Shown: positions 1-8,153, counted from the stretch's first letter. The stretch is 64,000 nt of DNA from Flavobacteriales bacterium UBA4466 (GCA_905182335.1 CAJJBE010000007.1:19842-83841), one strand, 5' to 3'. Made by a program: numbers and translations. The notes: generated by a model from the letters alone, not told the origin.

Positions 1-1249
1 TAAAGGAAGGCTTAATTTTAAATGTAGTTAATGAATCAAGCGGTGTTTCAAATGAAAAATTAACCCGATGTGATTGATCCTGCGAATAGTTTCGATTAGA
101 ATCGTCTGTGTAATACGTCGTATCAGTTAAAAAATACTGCGACTCGCTCGCTGTTACTGCCTCTAACTCCGTGTTGTAATACGAGTAGTTCATGTTGATT
201 TTAGCAGCTTTATTCTTTCCAATTTTATCACTGAAATAAACCCCTGCTTTTAATGTTTGTGGTATCCCACTCGTGTTCTGTGTATTACTTGCTTCCCAAA
301 ATCTACCTCCTGAACCATCTTCATTGGACAAACCAAACTTATTCATGTCATTACGGCCAAAAGAAGACCTTGGTGTATTTGATCCTAAAGCAAATATTGA
401 AAACTTTTGAGCCCCACTAAACTTATTAAATAACATCTCTCCCTCAAAAAATGTATTCTTTAAAAAGGGGTCTGTATCAAGTCTTTCACTTATTCGTGTT
501 AGAGAAAAATCACTTGCTCCTGAAATTCTACCGAAATAGCCTTTCTTGGCACTATCTTTTAATTTTAAGTCAAGTACTTGAATCTTTTCATCATCCCCTC
601 CAATGCCGTCTTCATTTTCTTTTTCATAAATCTCAACAGTAGCAATACCATCAGCTCCTAAGTTTTGAGTAGCAATAGTTGGGTCAGTTCCAAAAAACTC
701 GTCTCCATCAACAAGAACTTGACTAATTTCTTGTCCTTGAGAAGTAATATTTCCTTGTTTATCTACCTTAATACCAGGTAACTTTTTTAAAAGCTCCTCA
801 ACAACAGCACCTTCATTCACCTTAAACGAATCAGCCACATAGACTAATGTATCTCCTCTGTAAAAGATCGGTTCACGATTAGCATATATAATTACCTCTT
901 CAATTTCTTGAGACTTTAGTAGCATTCTAATAGCAGGAATATCTATATCAGAGTTTTCTTTATGCCCGAACATATAATAGATTTTGTCATCAAATCCGGG
1001 ATGATCAATAACCAATGAAAACGTATCTATTGAAAACCCTGACAATTCGAATTTACCTGAAGCATCCGTCCTGTCAAATCCAAGAAGCAACGAATCCTTC
1101 ATTCTAACTGCCATCGCCATTGCATTCTTCACAGGCTTCACACCAGTAGAATCGTAAACAGTACCTGTCACTTTCATCTCTTGACCAAAACTTGAAAGGC
1201 TTATTAAAGAAAGGTAAACAACAAAAATTTCACGAGAAAAAATATACAT
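1..1249 (-). CDS. TonB-receptor-like outer-membrane beta-barrel protein (N-terminal part, cut by window edge)
   Basis: The minus-strand frame is open from ATG at 1249 to base 1 with no stop, so about 416 N-terminal residues are present and the rest lies outside. A signal peptide (about residues 1-22, ending SSFGQ) is followed by a carboxypeptidase-regulatory-like beta-sandwich (about 25-105: TGTVYDSTG, FDRTDASGKFELSGF) and a plug-like domain (about 130-235: VEELLKKLPGIKVDKQG, VLVDGDEFFGTDP). The start of a barrel rich in alternating aromatic strands follows. This layout is that of Bacteroidota outer-membrane beta-barrel proteins of the TonB-receptor superfamily that carry an N-terminal regulatory domain. 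The substrate cannot be inferred. No SusD partner is visible upstream. The lipoprotein gene at 1363-2160 lies upstream on the same strand with a 113-bp gap. Confidence 0.85.
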   Translation of the reverse strand, partial: MYIFSREIFVVYLSLISLSSFGQEMKVTGTVYDSTGVKPVKNAMAMAVRMKDSLLLGFDRTDASGKFELSGFSIDTFSLVIDHPGFDDKIYYMFGHKENSDIDIPAIRMLLKSQEIEEVIIYANREPIFYRGDTLVYVADSFKVNEGAVVEELLKKLPGIKVDKQGNITSQGQEISQVLVDGDEFFGTDPTIATQNLGADGIATVEIYEKENEDGIGGDDEKIQVLDLKLKDSAKKGYFGRISGASDFSLTRISERLDTDPFLKNTFFEGEMLFNKFSGAQKFSIFALGSNTPRSSFGRNDMNKFGLSNEDGSGGRFWEASNTQNTSGIPQTLKAGVYFSDKIGKNKAAKINMNYSYYNTELEAVTASESQYFLTDTTYYTDDSNRNYSQDQSHRVNFSFETPLDSLTTFKIKPSF

Positions 1250-1362
1250 AAAATATGGTTTTTAAAAACTCATGCTAAAATATGAATTCGTTGTCTTAAA
1301 GGCTGAATAATAATGCCCAAAGGTTTATTTTTCCTATAGTTGGCAAAACTGCTTATGCTAAA

Positions 1363-2160
1363 TTACCTTAACCTAATACTCTTGAGAATTTGATACTCGT
1401 AGCCTTGACTACTTAAGGTTTCAAATTCAACTTGAATCCCTTTTCCAATCATCTCTTTATCATATGCTTTTAATTCTTGAATCGTTTGATCCTGATACTG
1501 AACTACGAGCGATGAAGTAAAACCAGTTTTTTCATTTTCTCCAACAATCAAATACAAATAAGGCCCTTCACTAATAAACCCTTGAAAAGTTGAAGCAAAT
1601 TCTCCTTCTTGATTTAACACCATCAATGCACGTTTGGTGCTACAATTATATTTCTTTACAACTGAAAATTGTTCAAATTCTAATTGATCCTCATATTCAG
1701 CTTTACGCTCAAGTGTTTGTATTGGGATTTCTTTTTCATCATAGTAAGAAATTCGCTCCGTGAAGTTTCCTGTTACTTCATTCCCTTCTTCAAATAACTC
1801 TCTTGAAATGTTTTTTTTTCCATTTTTGAAGTAAAATGTATTCGAACAAAGACTTGCTGAACCAGCATTTGAGTATAGCTCTTCTATTTTTATAGTCTCG
1901 TCTTCATCATCAACACTGATGAAAACCTCCATTGTTGCACCATCTTCTCTTGAATAATATAAACTATTCCCTTTTCTTAAGGACGTGTCAGCATCAACGT
2001 ATAAGGCATATTGTTTATAATTCAATTCAATTTCAGATGCAGCATATTGCACTATCTCAATATCTGATTCCGAACTAACATTCCCCTTATCCTCCTGACA
2101 ACCAATAAATGAAGCTGAAACAAGGAGAATAACGAAATAACTATATCTTGCTTTTTGCAT
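1363..2160 (-). CDS. Predicted lipoprotein of unknown function, 265 aa
   Basis: The protein starts with a lipoprotein signal peptide: a basic MQKAR start, a hydrophobic stretch, and a lipobox-like SFIGC with Cys at residue 21, followed by QEDKG, which suits export to the outer membrane. The mature part is acidic and beta-rich with no catalytic motif I recognise. Its C-terminal third (VLNQEGEFASTFQGF, YLYLIVGENEKTG) looks like a small beta-sandwich, which is only an impression. It is transcribed in the same direction as the barrel gene at 1-1249 and could precede it in one transcript. The family is not recognised. Confidence 0.75.
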   Translation of the reverse strand: MQKARYSYFVILLVSASFIGCQEDKGNVSSESDIEIVQYAASEIELNYKQYALYVDADTSLRKGNSLYYSREDGATMEVFISVDDEDETIKIEELYSNAGSASLCSNTFYFKNGKKNISRELFEEGNEVTGNFTERISYYDEKEIPIQTLERKAEYEDQLEFEQFSVVKKYNCSTKRALMVLNQEGEFASTFQGFISEGPYLYLIVGENEKTGFTSSLVVQYQDQTIQELKAYDKEMIGKGIQVEFETLSSQGYEYQILKSIRLR

Positions 2161-2258
2161 AAGGTTTGATTTTGTTTATTTAATTCAGAAGGTTACAAAA
2201 GTAACACGTTTTAAATGTTAGTAGAGAAAATAAAAATACCAATTATTTCAATAAATGC

Positions 2259-2288
2259 TTGTAATTAGATAAAGAACATGTATCTTTG
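2259..2288 (+). promoter_or_regulatory. Bacteroidota-type promoter of the initiator tRNA gene
   Basis: TTG at 2259-2261, a 19-nt spacer, then TATCTTTG at 2281-2288. This matches the Bacteroidota primary-sigma consensus (-33 TTG, -7 TAnnTTTG) at the standard spacing. The tRNA begins 30 nt downstream of the -7 element. Confidence 0.75.
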
Positions 2289-2317
2289 CAGCGCTGTTAT
2301 TCTATAACAGAATATAT

Positions 2318-2390
<73 letters not shown>

Positions 2391-2397
2391 CAACGAA

Positions 2398-2426
2398 AGC
2401 CTTTCCATTTTGGAGAGGCTTTTTTT
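2398..2426 (+). terminator. Rho-independent terminator after tRNA-fMet
   Basis: AGCCTTTCC pairs with GGAGAGGCT (one T:G wobble) around a short T-rich loop, followed by a run of T. It lies 7 nt after the tRNA. Confidence 0.8.
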
Positions 2427-2513
2427 ATGGCTAAAACTTATGAGAGAGCTCTTCATCCGACATAAATAATTTCAATAATTTTTCTTATTTTCGGGCATTA
2501 CAAAATCAGTTTT

Positions 2514-2978
2514 ATGAAAAAACTACTACTATTCGGAGCTCTTGCACTATCCTCAATTTCTTTCAGTCAAGAAGTAGTTTCCACACAAGGAGACTCATAC
2601 ACTAATGGCAGCGGAAGCATAGACTTCACTATTGGAGAAGTTGTAATCAATACAGGTACAGATGGAACCAATGATTTAACTCAGGGCTTTCATCAAACCA
2701 CTTGGAATTTCTTGGGAGTAGATAACCACGAACAGAATTTTGAAGCTACAGTTTATCCTAATCCTTTAGGAAGTGAATTGTTTATTCAGACTGAGAATTT
2801 CGAGTTTGTGACATATGTCTTGTATGATGCTGCAGGTAGAATCGTAGCTGAGAATAAACTAAACGCATTACAAACAGGAATTGATGTAAGCATATTAGCT
2901 CCAAGTACATACTCATTGGTTCTTAGAAATGAGAATCAAGAAAACATAAAGACATTCAAACTAGTTAAGACACACTAA
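2514..2978 (+). CDS. Small T9SS-sorted secreted protein (first gene of the small cassette)
   Basis: A 154-residue protein with a signal peptide (1-19, ending FSQ) and an N-terminal module of about 50 residues (VVSTQGDSYTNGSGSIDFTI ... TQGFHQT). It ends in a typical type A T9SS sorting domain from about residue 75 (VYPNPLGSELFI, YDAAGRIV, FKLVKTH). The N-terminal module is clearly homologous to that of the 1109-residue protein at 12195-15524 (VISTQGDSYVNPYANIDFTI ... TQGFHQT). This gene is therefore a minimal form of that protein with the middle domains missing. It lies 10 bp before the next gene, which in turn matches the partner of the large protein. The role is unknown; it is presumably secreted and bound to the cell surface. 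Confidence 0.85.
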   Translation: MKKLLLFGALALSSISFSQEVVSTQGDSYTNGSGSIDFTIGEVVINTGTDGTNDLTQGFHQTTWNFLGVDNHEQNFEATVYPNPLGSELFIQTENFEFVTYVLYDAAGRIVAENKLNALQTGIDVSILAPSTYSLVLRNENQENIKTFKLVKTH

Positions 2979-2988
2979 ATAACAAATT

Positions 2989-4110
2989 ATGAAAACTACA
3001 TTACTTACAATCGTTGCATTAGCAATCACATTAACTTCTTTTGGTCAAGCACCCGAAGGATTTAAATACCAAGCAGTCGTAAGAGATGCTGGCGGTGTTA
3101 TACTTACAAACCAAGCTGTAGGTGTTCAACTTACTATTCAACAAGGCTCAATTGGAGGAACAGCTGTCTACACAGAAACCTTTGCACCTAGTAGTAATGG
3201 TTATGGTTTAGTTAATCTAGAGATTGGTACAGGAACGACTACAGATGACTTTACAACTATAGATTGGGCAAATGGACCATACTTTATGGAAACAGCATTG
3301 GACGTTACAGGAGGAGTTACTTATGTAGTAATGGGAACTAGTCAGCTAATGAGTGTTCCTTATGCTTTACATGCTAGGAATTCAGATAGCTGGTACTTAG
3401 ATGGAGACACAACTAATACTGATTATCACGTAGACATCAATTCGCCACGAATGCATTTGGAGGGCTCAAATTTCACTGATTTGATTGTTTCAAATAATGC
3501 AGTAGGAGACCCAAATATTTGGCTAAGAGACGTTGACTCTTCAATTACCTGGAGAATACATAATGACCAATCTAGAGGCAACATCTTTTCAATACGTCCA
3601 TGGACCGATTACTCAGGATTCGGTGGCACAACATGGTTAGGGTTGAATAGCGACCCTTTTAGTATCGATACTGCGGGTAGAGTTTCTGTTGGTAATGGTA
3701 CAGGCAACTTTAAACAAGCCTTCAACGTATATCACCAAGACTCTGCCTTTATAAATATTGAAACCTCAGGAAATAATGAGGCTGGATTGGTTATGAGCGA
3801 ATTAGGAGGGGCACGTGGAGCCAGAATACTCGTCGATGGAACAGCAACAAATAATTTAATCTTTCAAGTAAAAGATGATTTAGGAGAATATGTAGATGTT
3901 ATGCATATGCCATATTTCCCCGGTAGTCAAGTGGGTAATGTGGGTATTGGAACCGACTCACCTGCCAGAAAACTTCATATTAATGATGTTATGCGTTTAG
4001 AGCCAAGAGCGACAGCACCAGCGAACCCATCAAAGGGCGATATGTATATGGATGATACAACCAACAAGTTAATGGTTTACGATGGTTCTACCTGGCAAGC
4101 TTGCTGGTAA
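2989..4110 (+). CDS. Secreted tail-fibre-like protein (second gene of the small cassette), 373 aa
   Basis: A signal peptide (1-20, TSFGQ) is followed by a conserved N-terminal domain (about 21-135) that starts APEGFKYQAVVRD and ends MGTSQLMSVPYALHA. It is closely similar to the N-terminus of the 1331-residue protein at 8154-12149. The middle is beta-rich with fibre-like segments. The C-terminus (GNVGIGTDSPARKLHI ... KGDMYMDDTTNKLMVYDGS) is typical of phage tail-fibre-like modules found in secreted Bacteroidota proteins. Unlike the large paralog it has no Peptidase_S74 domain and no long repeats. It also has no recognisable T9SS sorting domain, so export to the surface may depend on the partner encoded 10 bp upstream; that is inference. 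Confidence 0.8.
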   Translation: MKTTLLTIVALAITLTSFGQAPEGFKYQAVVRDAGGVILTNQAVGVQLTIQQGSIGGTAVYTETFAPSSNGYGLVNLEIGTGTTTDDFTTIDWANGPYFMETALDVTGGVTYVVMGTSQLMSVPYALHARNSDSWYLDGDTTNTDYHVDINSPRMHLEGSNFTDLIVSNNAVGDPNIWLRDVDSSITWRIHNDQSRGNIFSIRPWTDYSGFGGTTWLGLNSDPFSIDTAGRVSVGNGTGNFKQAFNVYHQDSAFINIETSGNNEAGLVMSELGGARGARILVDGTATNNLIFQVKDDLGEYVDVMHMPYFPGSQVGNVGIGTDSPARKLHINDVMRLEPRATAPANPSKGDMYMDDTTNKLMVYDGSTWQACW

Positions 4111-4207
4111 GACTTTAATGTTTAACAATAGCACCATGTGCTTTAACAACACCATTAAAATCAAAAACGAAGTTAGATAATTGAGTAGCCCCCGCTACTA
4201 TAATAAT

Positions 4208-4242
4208 AAAACGATTATACTATTATAGTGTAACCGTTTTTT
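4208..4242. terminator. Hairpin between convergent genes, probable bidirectional terminator
   Basis: AAAACGATTATAC and GTGTAACCGTTTT form an imperfect stem around a TATTATA loop, followed by T residues on the plus strand and preceded by A residues (T on the minus strand). It separates the end of the 2989-4110 gene from the convergent DUF2306 gene and overlaps the last bases of the latter. Confidence 0.5.
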
Positions 4243-4627
4243 ATGTAAAAAAGACATTGTATAGATACCTTCCAGGAACAAGTGTAAAACCTCCTGCTAT
4301 TATTAAACCGGCCCAAAATAGTATAATCATTGATCTTGAATGACCTTTAATATCACCCTTCTTTATGTAATAGATGCTCTTTGGTACGGTGTATATAGTC
4401 AGAATACTTAGTAGATGGATCCATCCAAAATGATTTAAAAATTGAGGCCCCACTCTTGCCTCCATAAAAAGAGATATCCCTGCTTGAAAAAACATTAAAA
4501 TCATATATGCCCAACCAATATTCTTATGAATTCCAGAGCCCTTAGTTGAAAAATAAATTAAATATGCTCCTATAATTAAACAAGGACTTACTGCAATTAA
4601 ATGAATTGTTCTTAGTAGTTCATACAT
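4241..4627 (-). CDS. DUF2306-family membrane protein, 128 aa
   Basis: Four predicted membrane helices with the family's features: KGSGIHKNIGW after the second helix, then HFGWIHLLSI and KGDIKGHSRSMI followed by AGLIIAGGFTLVPGRYL near the C-terminus. This region is the hallmark of the DUF2306 predicted membrane proteins, whose function is unknown. The frame is open upstream to 4768, but that part would overlap the AlkB gene by about 100 bp and reads as soluble nonsense. I chose the ATG at 4627 (MYELLRTIHLIAV), 44 nt after the AlkB stop, so that the protein begins at the first helix. It is probably co-transcribed with the AlkB gene. Confidence 0.75.
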   Translation of the reverse strand: MYELLRTIHLIAVSPCLIIGAYLIYFSTKGSGIHKNIGWAYMILMFFQAGISLFMEARVGPQFLNHFGWIHLLSILTIYTVPKSIYYIKKGDIKGHSRSMIILFWAGLIIAGGFTLVPGRYLYNVFFT

Positions 4628-4670
4628 AGATTTTGGTGTGAATGAGGTTACAGGCAATAGTGTTTCCAGT

Positions 4671-5282
4671 TCAAGTAGATAATGTCGTTCTAAAAGTAAG
4701 ATTGATGCGTGGGAGATTGCTTTTTGTTGTTGTGGGCAATTGATGTCTCCAATGACGCTGTGTTTCACCTTTCATGACAATCAAGCTCCCATGTTCCAAT
4801 ATGAAATCTACTTTATGTTTGCTTTCCCTGTGTTTGAAGGAAAATTTCCTTTCTGCACCAAGGCTCAATGAAGCAATTGCTCCATTTTCTAACAGCTCCT
4901 TTTCATCATCACTGTGCCAACCCATTCCTTCATTACCATCGTGGTACAAATTGAGAAGACATGAATTAAAAGACGTACCAGTTAAGTGCTGTACTTTTTG
5001 TTTTAACTTCAATAATTCATCCGTCCACTCGAGTGCTTGTTTAGTTGTATTTGAATAGGTGTATTTTAGGTCTTTTCCTCCATACCAAGCTACCTTTCGT
5101 TTGGTAACTATTTTCTTACCAAACATGTATAACTCATCATGTTGCCATTCAATGTCTATCAATAAAGCATTTAAAAAATAATCCGATTGCTCCTGATTGA
5201 ATATTTTACAGTAATAATTGACAACTCCATCCTTGGGAAGCCAGTTTTTACTAGGGTCAGAGTGGTGTTCAAATAAGTTCAT
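4671..5282 (-). CDS. AlkB-like Fe(II)/2-oxoglutarate-dependent dioxygenase
   Basis: A 203-residue protein of the AlkB superfamily, which repairs alkylated bases by oxidative demethylation. The Fe(II) ligands are visible as H123-x-D125 (WHSDDE) and H180 (HWRHQLP). The 2-oxoglutarate-binding arginines follow in R192-x-N-x-x-x-R198 (RINLTFR). NLYHDGNEGMGWHSD, ASLSLGAERKFSF and LEHGSLIVMKG are typical of the ALKBH2/3-like bacterial branch. The length is normal and no zinc finger is present. DUF2306 follows 44 bp downstream. Cytoplasmic; the exact substrate (ssDNA, dsDNA or RNA) cannot be read from the sequence. Confidence 0.9.
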   Translation of the reverse strand: MNLFEHHSDPSKNWLPKDGVVNYYCKIFNQEQSDYFLNALLIDIEWQHDELYMFGKKIVTKRKVAWYGGKDLKYTYSNTTKQALEWTDELLKLKQKVQHLTGTSFNSCLLNLYHDGNEGMGWHSDDEKELLENGAIASLSLGAERKFSFKHRESKHKVDFILEHGSLIVMKGETQRHWRHQLPTTTKSNLPRINLTFRTTLST

Positions 5283-5403
5283 TCAAGTTCTACGTTAAAC
5301 TGACATTAAAAGTAATATTTCTCAATAGACTTCACAGGAATGGGCGAACTAAACAGCACTCTTAAGAAGCTAATAAAGATAGTTGTATAGGCATATAACC
5401 CCC

Positions 5404-5475
5404 TTTAAACCTAACACACCTCTTATATACATCTATAATTATGGTACAGTTGAGAGGGAAGTAGTGTTGAAATAA
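5404..5475 (+). pseudogene. 3' remnant of a small gene (copy 1 of a family with a second remnant at 51127-51283)
   Basis: Read from 5404 the frame gives FKPNTPLIYIYNYGTVER followed by five more residues and TAA. The minus strand at 51201-51127 gives FKPSTPLIYIYSDGTVER followed by VFKLEQ and TAG. The nucleotide sequences agree over most of 60 bases. This copy has a stop about 24 nt upstream of 5404. Another frame just before it (5348-5398) reads MGELNSTLKKLIKIVV and then a stop, so the gene appears broken by a frameshift. I do not recognise the family. The remnant occupies the 317-bp gap between the AlkB gene and the small membrane protein. Confidence 0.45.
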
Positions 5476-5513
5476 CTTGTTAACAATAGGGAAAACTAGC
5501 TATTTTAGAGCAT

Positions 5514-5541
5514 AAAAAAACCTCCGATGTGGAGGTTTTTT
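5514..5541. terminator. Bidirectional rho-independent terminator
   Basis: AAAAAACCTCC / GGAGGTTTTTT with loop GATGT, a strong stem flanked by A on one side and T on the other. It could terminate the remnant at 5404-5475 on the plus strand and the membrane-protein gene at 5600-5836 on the minus strand. A similar hairpin with the same preceding GCATAAAAAA stands beside the second remnant at 51076-51104. Confidence 0.75.
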
Positions 5542-5551
5542 ATTTCAAGTT

Positions 5552-5590
5552 CTTTGCCAGGTCTGTTATAAGAAAATAGACTTGGCAAAG
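5552..5590. terminator. Second hairpin, 13-bp stem, just after the 5600-5836 gene
   Basis: CTTTGCCAGGTCT (5552-5564) pairs with AGACTTGGCAAAG (5578-5590) with one wobble around a 13-nt AT-rich loop. It lies immediately downstream of the minus-strand stop at 5600 and before the terminator at 5514-5541. It may be part of a tandem terminator or protect the 3' end of the mRNA. Confidence 0.45.
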
Positions 5591-5599
5591 AAGTGAAAA

Positions 5600-5836
5600 T
5601 TAATAAGGATAAGACGAAACTGCCGATGCAACCATACTTGCAGCTACAATTGATCCAACAACTGATAATACAATAGAAATTAAAACCCCCCAAAGAGCCG
5701 ACTTGCCTGCAGAATTAGCTTTTTTAGGAAATTGTTCTTTTTGAGTTAAGTAGACAATTAAACCCACTAAAGGAATTAGAAAAGAAATAATGTTTAAGCC
5801 AGTTGATGGCATGTCATTCTGATTAGTTGTTTCCAT
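5600..5836 (-). CDS. Small two-helix membrane protein, 78 aa
   Basis: METTNQNDMPSTG leads into two hydrophobic helices (about 13-31 ISFLIPLVGLIVYL and 47-71 ALWGVLISIVLSVVGSIVAA) joined by a basic loop TQKEQFPKKANSAGKS. The second helix is rich in small residues. It resembles the many small bacterial membrane proteins with a conserved loop of the type P-K-K-A-x-x-x-G-K, but I cannot assign a family. It has its own 5' region and two downstream hairpins, so it is probably monocistronic. Of the 264 bp between it and the divergent desaturase gene, I see only AT-rich promoter-like sequence. Confidence 0.65.
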   Translation of the reverse strand: METTNQNDMPSTGLNIISFLIPLVGLIVYLTQKEQFPKKANSAGKSALWGVLISIVLSVVGSIVAASMVASAVSSYPY

Positions 5837-6100
5837 TTTGTTTTTTTTATGTGATTAGGTATTAAACTTATGAATTATTTTTTTATCTATCAAGAATTTA
5901 AAGTGTTTATTTTCAATGACTTAATCTATGAATATACCTTATATACTTATAGCTATTTCAATATTCCCTAAGAACTATTGACAAGAAATAGGCTCAGAAT
6001 ATTAATTATTATTTTTTAATAACACCTATTATCACAATGGTTATATTAATTTTGAACTTTTTATTAAACGCCTCTTTTTAGAGGGAAAAGCACTATATAA

Positions 6101-6838
6101 ATGATTGTTTTAATTTTCTTAATTGCGCATTGGTACCTTTCTCTTTTCAGTCAAACATTTTTTTTACATCGATATGCTGCTCACAAAATGTTTAGTATGT
6201 CCAAGTTTTGGGAGAAGATCTTTTTCATTTTCACATTTATAACGCAAGGATCTTCTTATTTAAGTCCATATGCATATGGGATATTACATCGTATGCATCA
6301 CAGTTATACTGACACTGAAAATGACCCTCACTCGCCTAAGTATGACAAGAGTATCTTTTCCATGATGTGGAGAACAAAAGAGCTTTACACAGCTATCTTT
6401 GATGAAAAAATTGAAATTGAGAGCCAATTCAAAAAAGATATTCCGCAATGGCATTCTTTTGAGAAAATTGCACATCATTGGATTGCGCGTCTTTCTTGGG
6501 GTGCTTTTTACATTTTATTTTATTCTTTCTTCGCTACTTCTTGGTGGATGTTTTTACTAATACCAATACACTTCATCATGGGGCCATTACACGGTGCGAT
6601 AATAAATTGGTTCGCTCATAAATTTGGGTATCGGAATTTTAACGTAAAAGATACTTCTGTAAACTTAATGCCTTTCGATTTCTTAATGATGGGGGAAGGA
6701 TATCACAACAACCATCACAAGAACGGGTCACGCGTAAATTTTGGAGTTAAATGGTATGAATTAGACCTGGCTTATCCTATAATTAAAATACTTCATTTCA
6801 TTAGAGTTATTCGAATAAGAAAAGAGGTGGCAGCATAA
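6101..6838 (+). CDS. Acyl-CoA / fatty acid desaturase (Delta-9 type), 245 aa
   Basis: An integral membrane di-iron desaturase that introduces a double bond into fatty acyl chains, important for membrane fluidity. All three histidine boxes are present: H23-RYAA-H28, H63-RM-H66-H67 and H202-NN-H205-H206. A further conserved H/N stretch (GAIINWFAHKFG) lies before the third box. Four membrane helices are expected. At 245 residues it is short, as for bacterial acyl-CoA desaturases without a cytochrome b5 domain. Single gene with its own upstream region; convergent with the minus-strand operon ending at 6975. Confidence 0.9.
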   Translation: MIVLIFLIAHWYLSLFSQTFFLHRYAAHKMFSMSKFWEKIFFIFTFITQGSSYLSPYAYGILHRMHHSYTDTENDPHSPKYDKSIFSMMWRTKELYTAIFDEKIEIESQFKKDIPQWHSFEKIAHHWIARLSWGAFYILFYSFFATSWWMFLLIPIHFIMGPLHGAIINWFAHKFGYRNFNVKDTSVNLMPFDFLMMGEGYHNNHHKNGSRVNFGVKWYELDLAYPIIKILHFIRVIRIRKEVAA

Positions 6839-6974
6839 AACAATACTACTTATACACCACTAAAAATGGGGCTATCAATACAGACTATATAGAATAATAA
6901 TTCCGTATAAATATCAATAAAAGCTAGTATGTATCTCTTTATATTGACTTTCCTAAAGTGCGAAAATTTTTATG

Positions 6975-7412
6975 TTATAGTTTGCCAATATTATCTAATC
7001 TAAAAAACAGGAATTTATTGTCTTTCCATAAAGCCATAACCTCAACATTACTCTTTTCTATATATAGACCAAAGCATTGATTTGTATCTAGCTTTTTTCT
7101 TTTCATTTGTCTCTTGCCTTTACTTCCATATAATTCTGAAACTTTACCAAAAGTAGCATTGGCTTTTAAGAAGTCTATACCTTTTTCAGAGATTTCTTTC
7201 TTTTTGACTAGCTTAGGCATCATTTTTAATAACTTCTCTTCTGAAAGATCTGATGTGAAAAAAGAACCAAGAGCTTCTTTGTAATTATTATTTATAAGAA
7301 GGTCATTTAATTCATATAACTCAGAAATCATAATTTCTTTTCCTGGCTTTATATCACAGGAAATGAATCCAATCATTGGGATTAATAGCAATATAAATAG
7401 TAGTTTTTTCAT
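6975..7412 (-). CDS. Predicted lipoprotein, last gene of the large-cassette operon
   Basis: A 145-residue protein with a lipoprotein signal (MKKLLFILLLIPMIGFISC, Cys at 19). The mature part is charged and helical (LVKKKEISEKGIDFLKA) with a beta-rich end (VMALWKDNKFLFFRLD). No family is recognised. It starts 7 bp after the thioredoxin-like gene and is the last of four minus-strand genes (15524 to 6975) that seem to form an operon. The context suggests an accessory role for the secreted cassette proteins; that is inference. Confidence 0.65.
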   Translation of the reverse strand: MKKLLFILLLIPMIGFISCDIKPGKEIMISELYELNDLLINNNYKEALGSFFTSDLSEEKLLKMMPKLVKKKEISEKGIDFLKANATFGKVSELYGSKGKRQMKRKKLDTNQCFGLYIEKSNVEVMALWKDNKFLFFRLDNIGKL

Positions 7413-7419
7413 AGTAATT

Positions 7420-8148
7420 TTATTTCTTTATAGACTCTAAAAAAGAATTAAGATCTTGATCTTCATACTTATTCTCTACAAAATAGCGTAGTGTGTTTAA
7501 TAACATATTTGCTTTTTGTCTACCGGCTAAAACAGATGTAGTTTTCTTCTCTCCTTCAGTTTTATGAGAGTCAAGTGCTTTTTGAGCTCTTGTCAATTCG
7601 CTATTAGCCCTTATAAGTGCTGAGTTGTCTTCAGAAACATTACTCTTTAAGTACTCCATCTTTAGCTTTTCTGCAGCCACTATATGTTCTAATGCTTTTC
7701 CATCAACTTTTTTTGCAGTATAGCTAAATAAATTAAATTCTTTATCTCTTACTACTATAGCAGGTAATCGATCTCGATCACTACCCGTCAAAAACTTAGT
7801 GAATTCATGAGATGATCTTCCGTTTTTTTCTAATTTATTATACTCATTGCCCTTAAATTTTATAGTTTCTAAGGAAGGGTTGAATTTAAAGCAAATAAAG
7901 TTTTGATTAACATAGCTAGCAAGTTCAGTATCTTGTAAAAATGCTGTCATTTTTCTGTTTCGCTCTTCTAGCTGTTCCTTTGACATTTTTCCATAGGACG
8001 AGCCCTCAATAAAAATTAAGCAGTTAGACTCTCCTTCATTTACACTGCTCTCAAATTCAGCCACACTTAACCAGTTAATTTCAGTTTCCTGTGCATAACT
8101 AAAAAAGGAAAATAAGCTTATGGCAATTATTATATTTAATGTCTTCAT
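7420..8148 (-). CDS. Secreted thioredoxin-fold-like protein lacking a CXXC motif, 242 aa
   Basis: A signal peptide (1-19, SYAQE) precedes a domain (about 24-150) with a thioredoxin-like pattern: NWLSVAEFESSVNEGE, CLIFIEGSS, LASYVNQNFICFKFN, and DRLPAIVVRDKEFNLF with the cis-Pro-like LPA. The helix that normally carries CXXC instead reads EGSSYGKMSK, so thiol-disulfide activity is not expected. The C-terminal third is a charged helical region (EYLKSNVSEDNSALIRAN). The fold call is my inference from sequence pattern. It starts 5 bp downstream of the tail-spike-like gene and is clearly co-transcribed with it, so it may help assemble or anchor that protein. Confidence 0.6.
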   Translation of the reverse strand: MKTLNIIIAISLFSFFSYAQETEINWLSVAEFESSVNEGESNCLIFIEGSSYGKMSKEQLEERNRKMTAFLQDTELASYVNQNFICFKFNPSLETIKFKGNEYNKLEKNGRSSHEFTKFLTGSDRDRLPAIVVRDKEFNLFSYTAKKVDGKALEHIVAAEKLKMEYLKSNVSEDNSALIRANSELTRAQKALDSHKTEGEKKTTSVLAGRQKANMLLNTLRYFVENKYEDQDLNSFLESIKK

Positions 8149-8153
8149 GTTTA

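Noticed and set aside
4241..4768. Longer DUF2306 protein starting at 4768
   Set aside because: The added 47 residues lie within the AlkB coding region and do not resemble the family.
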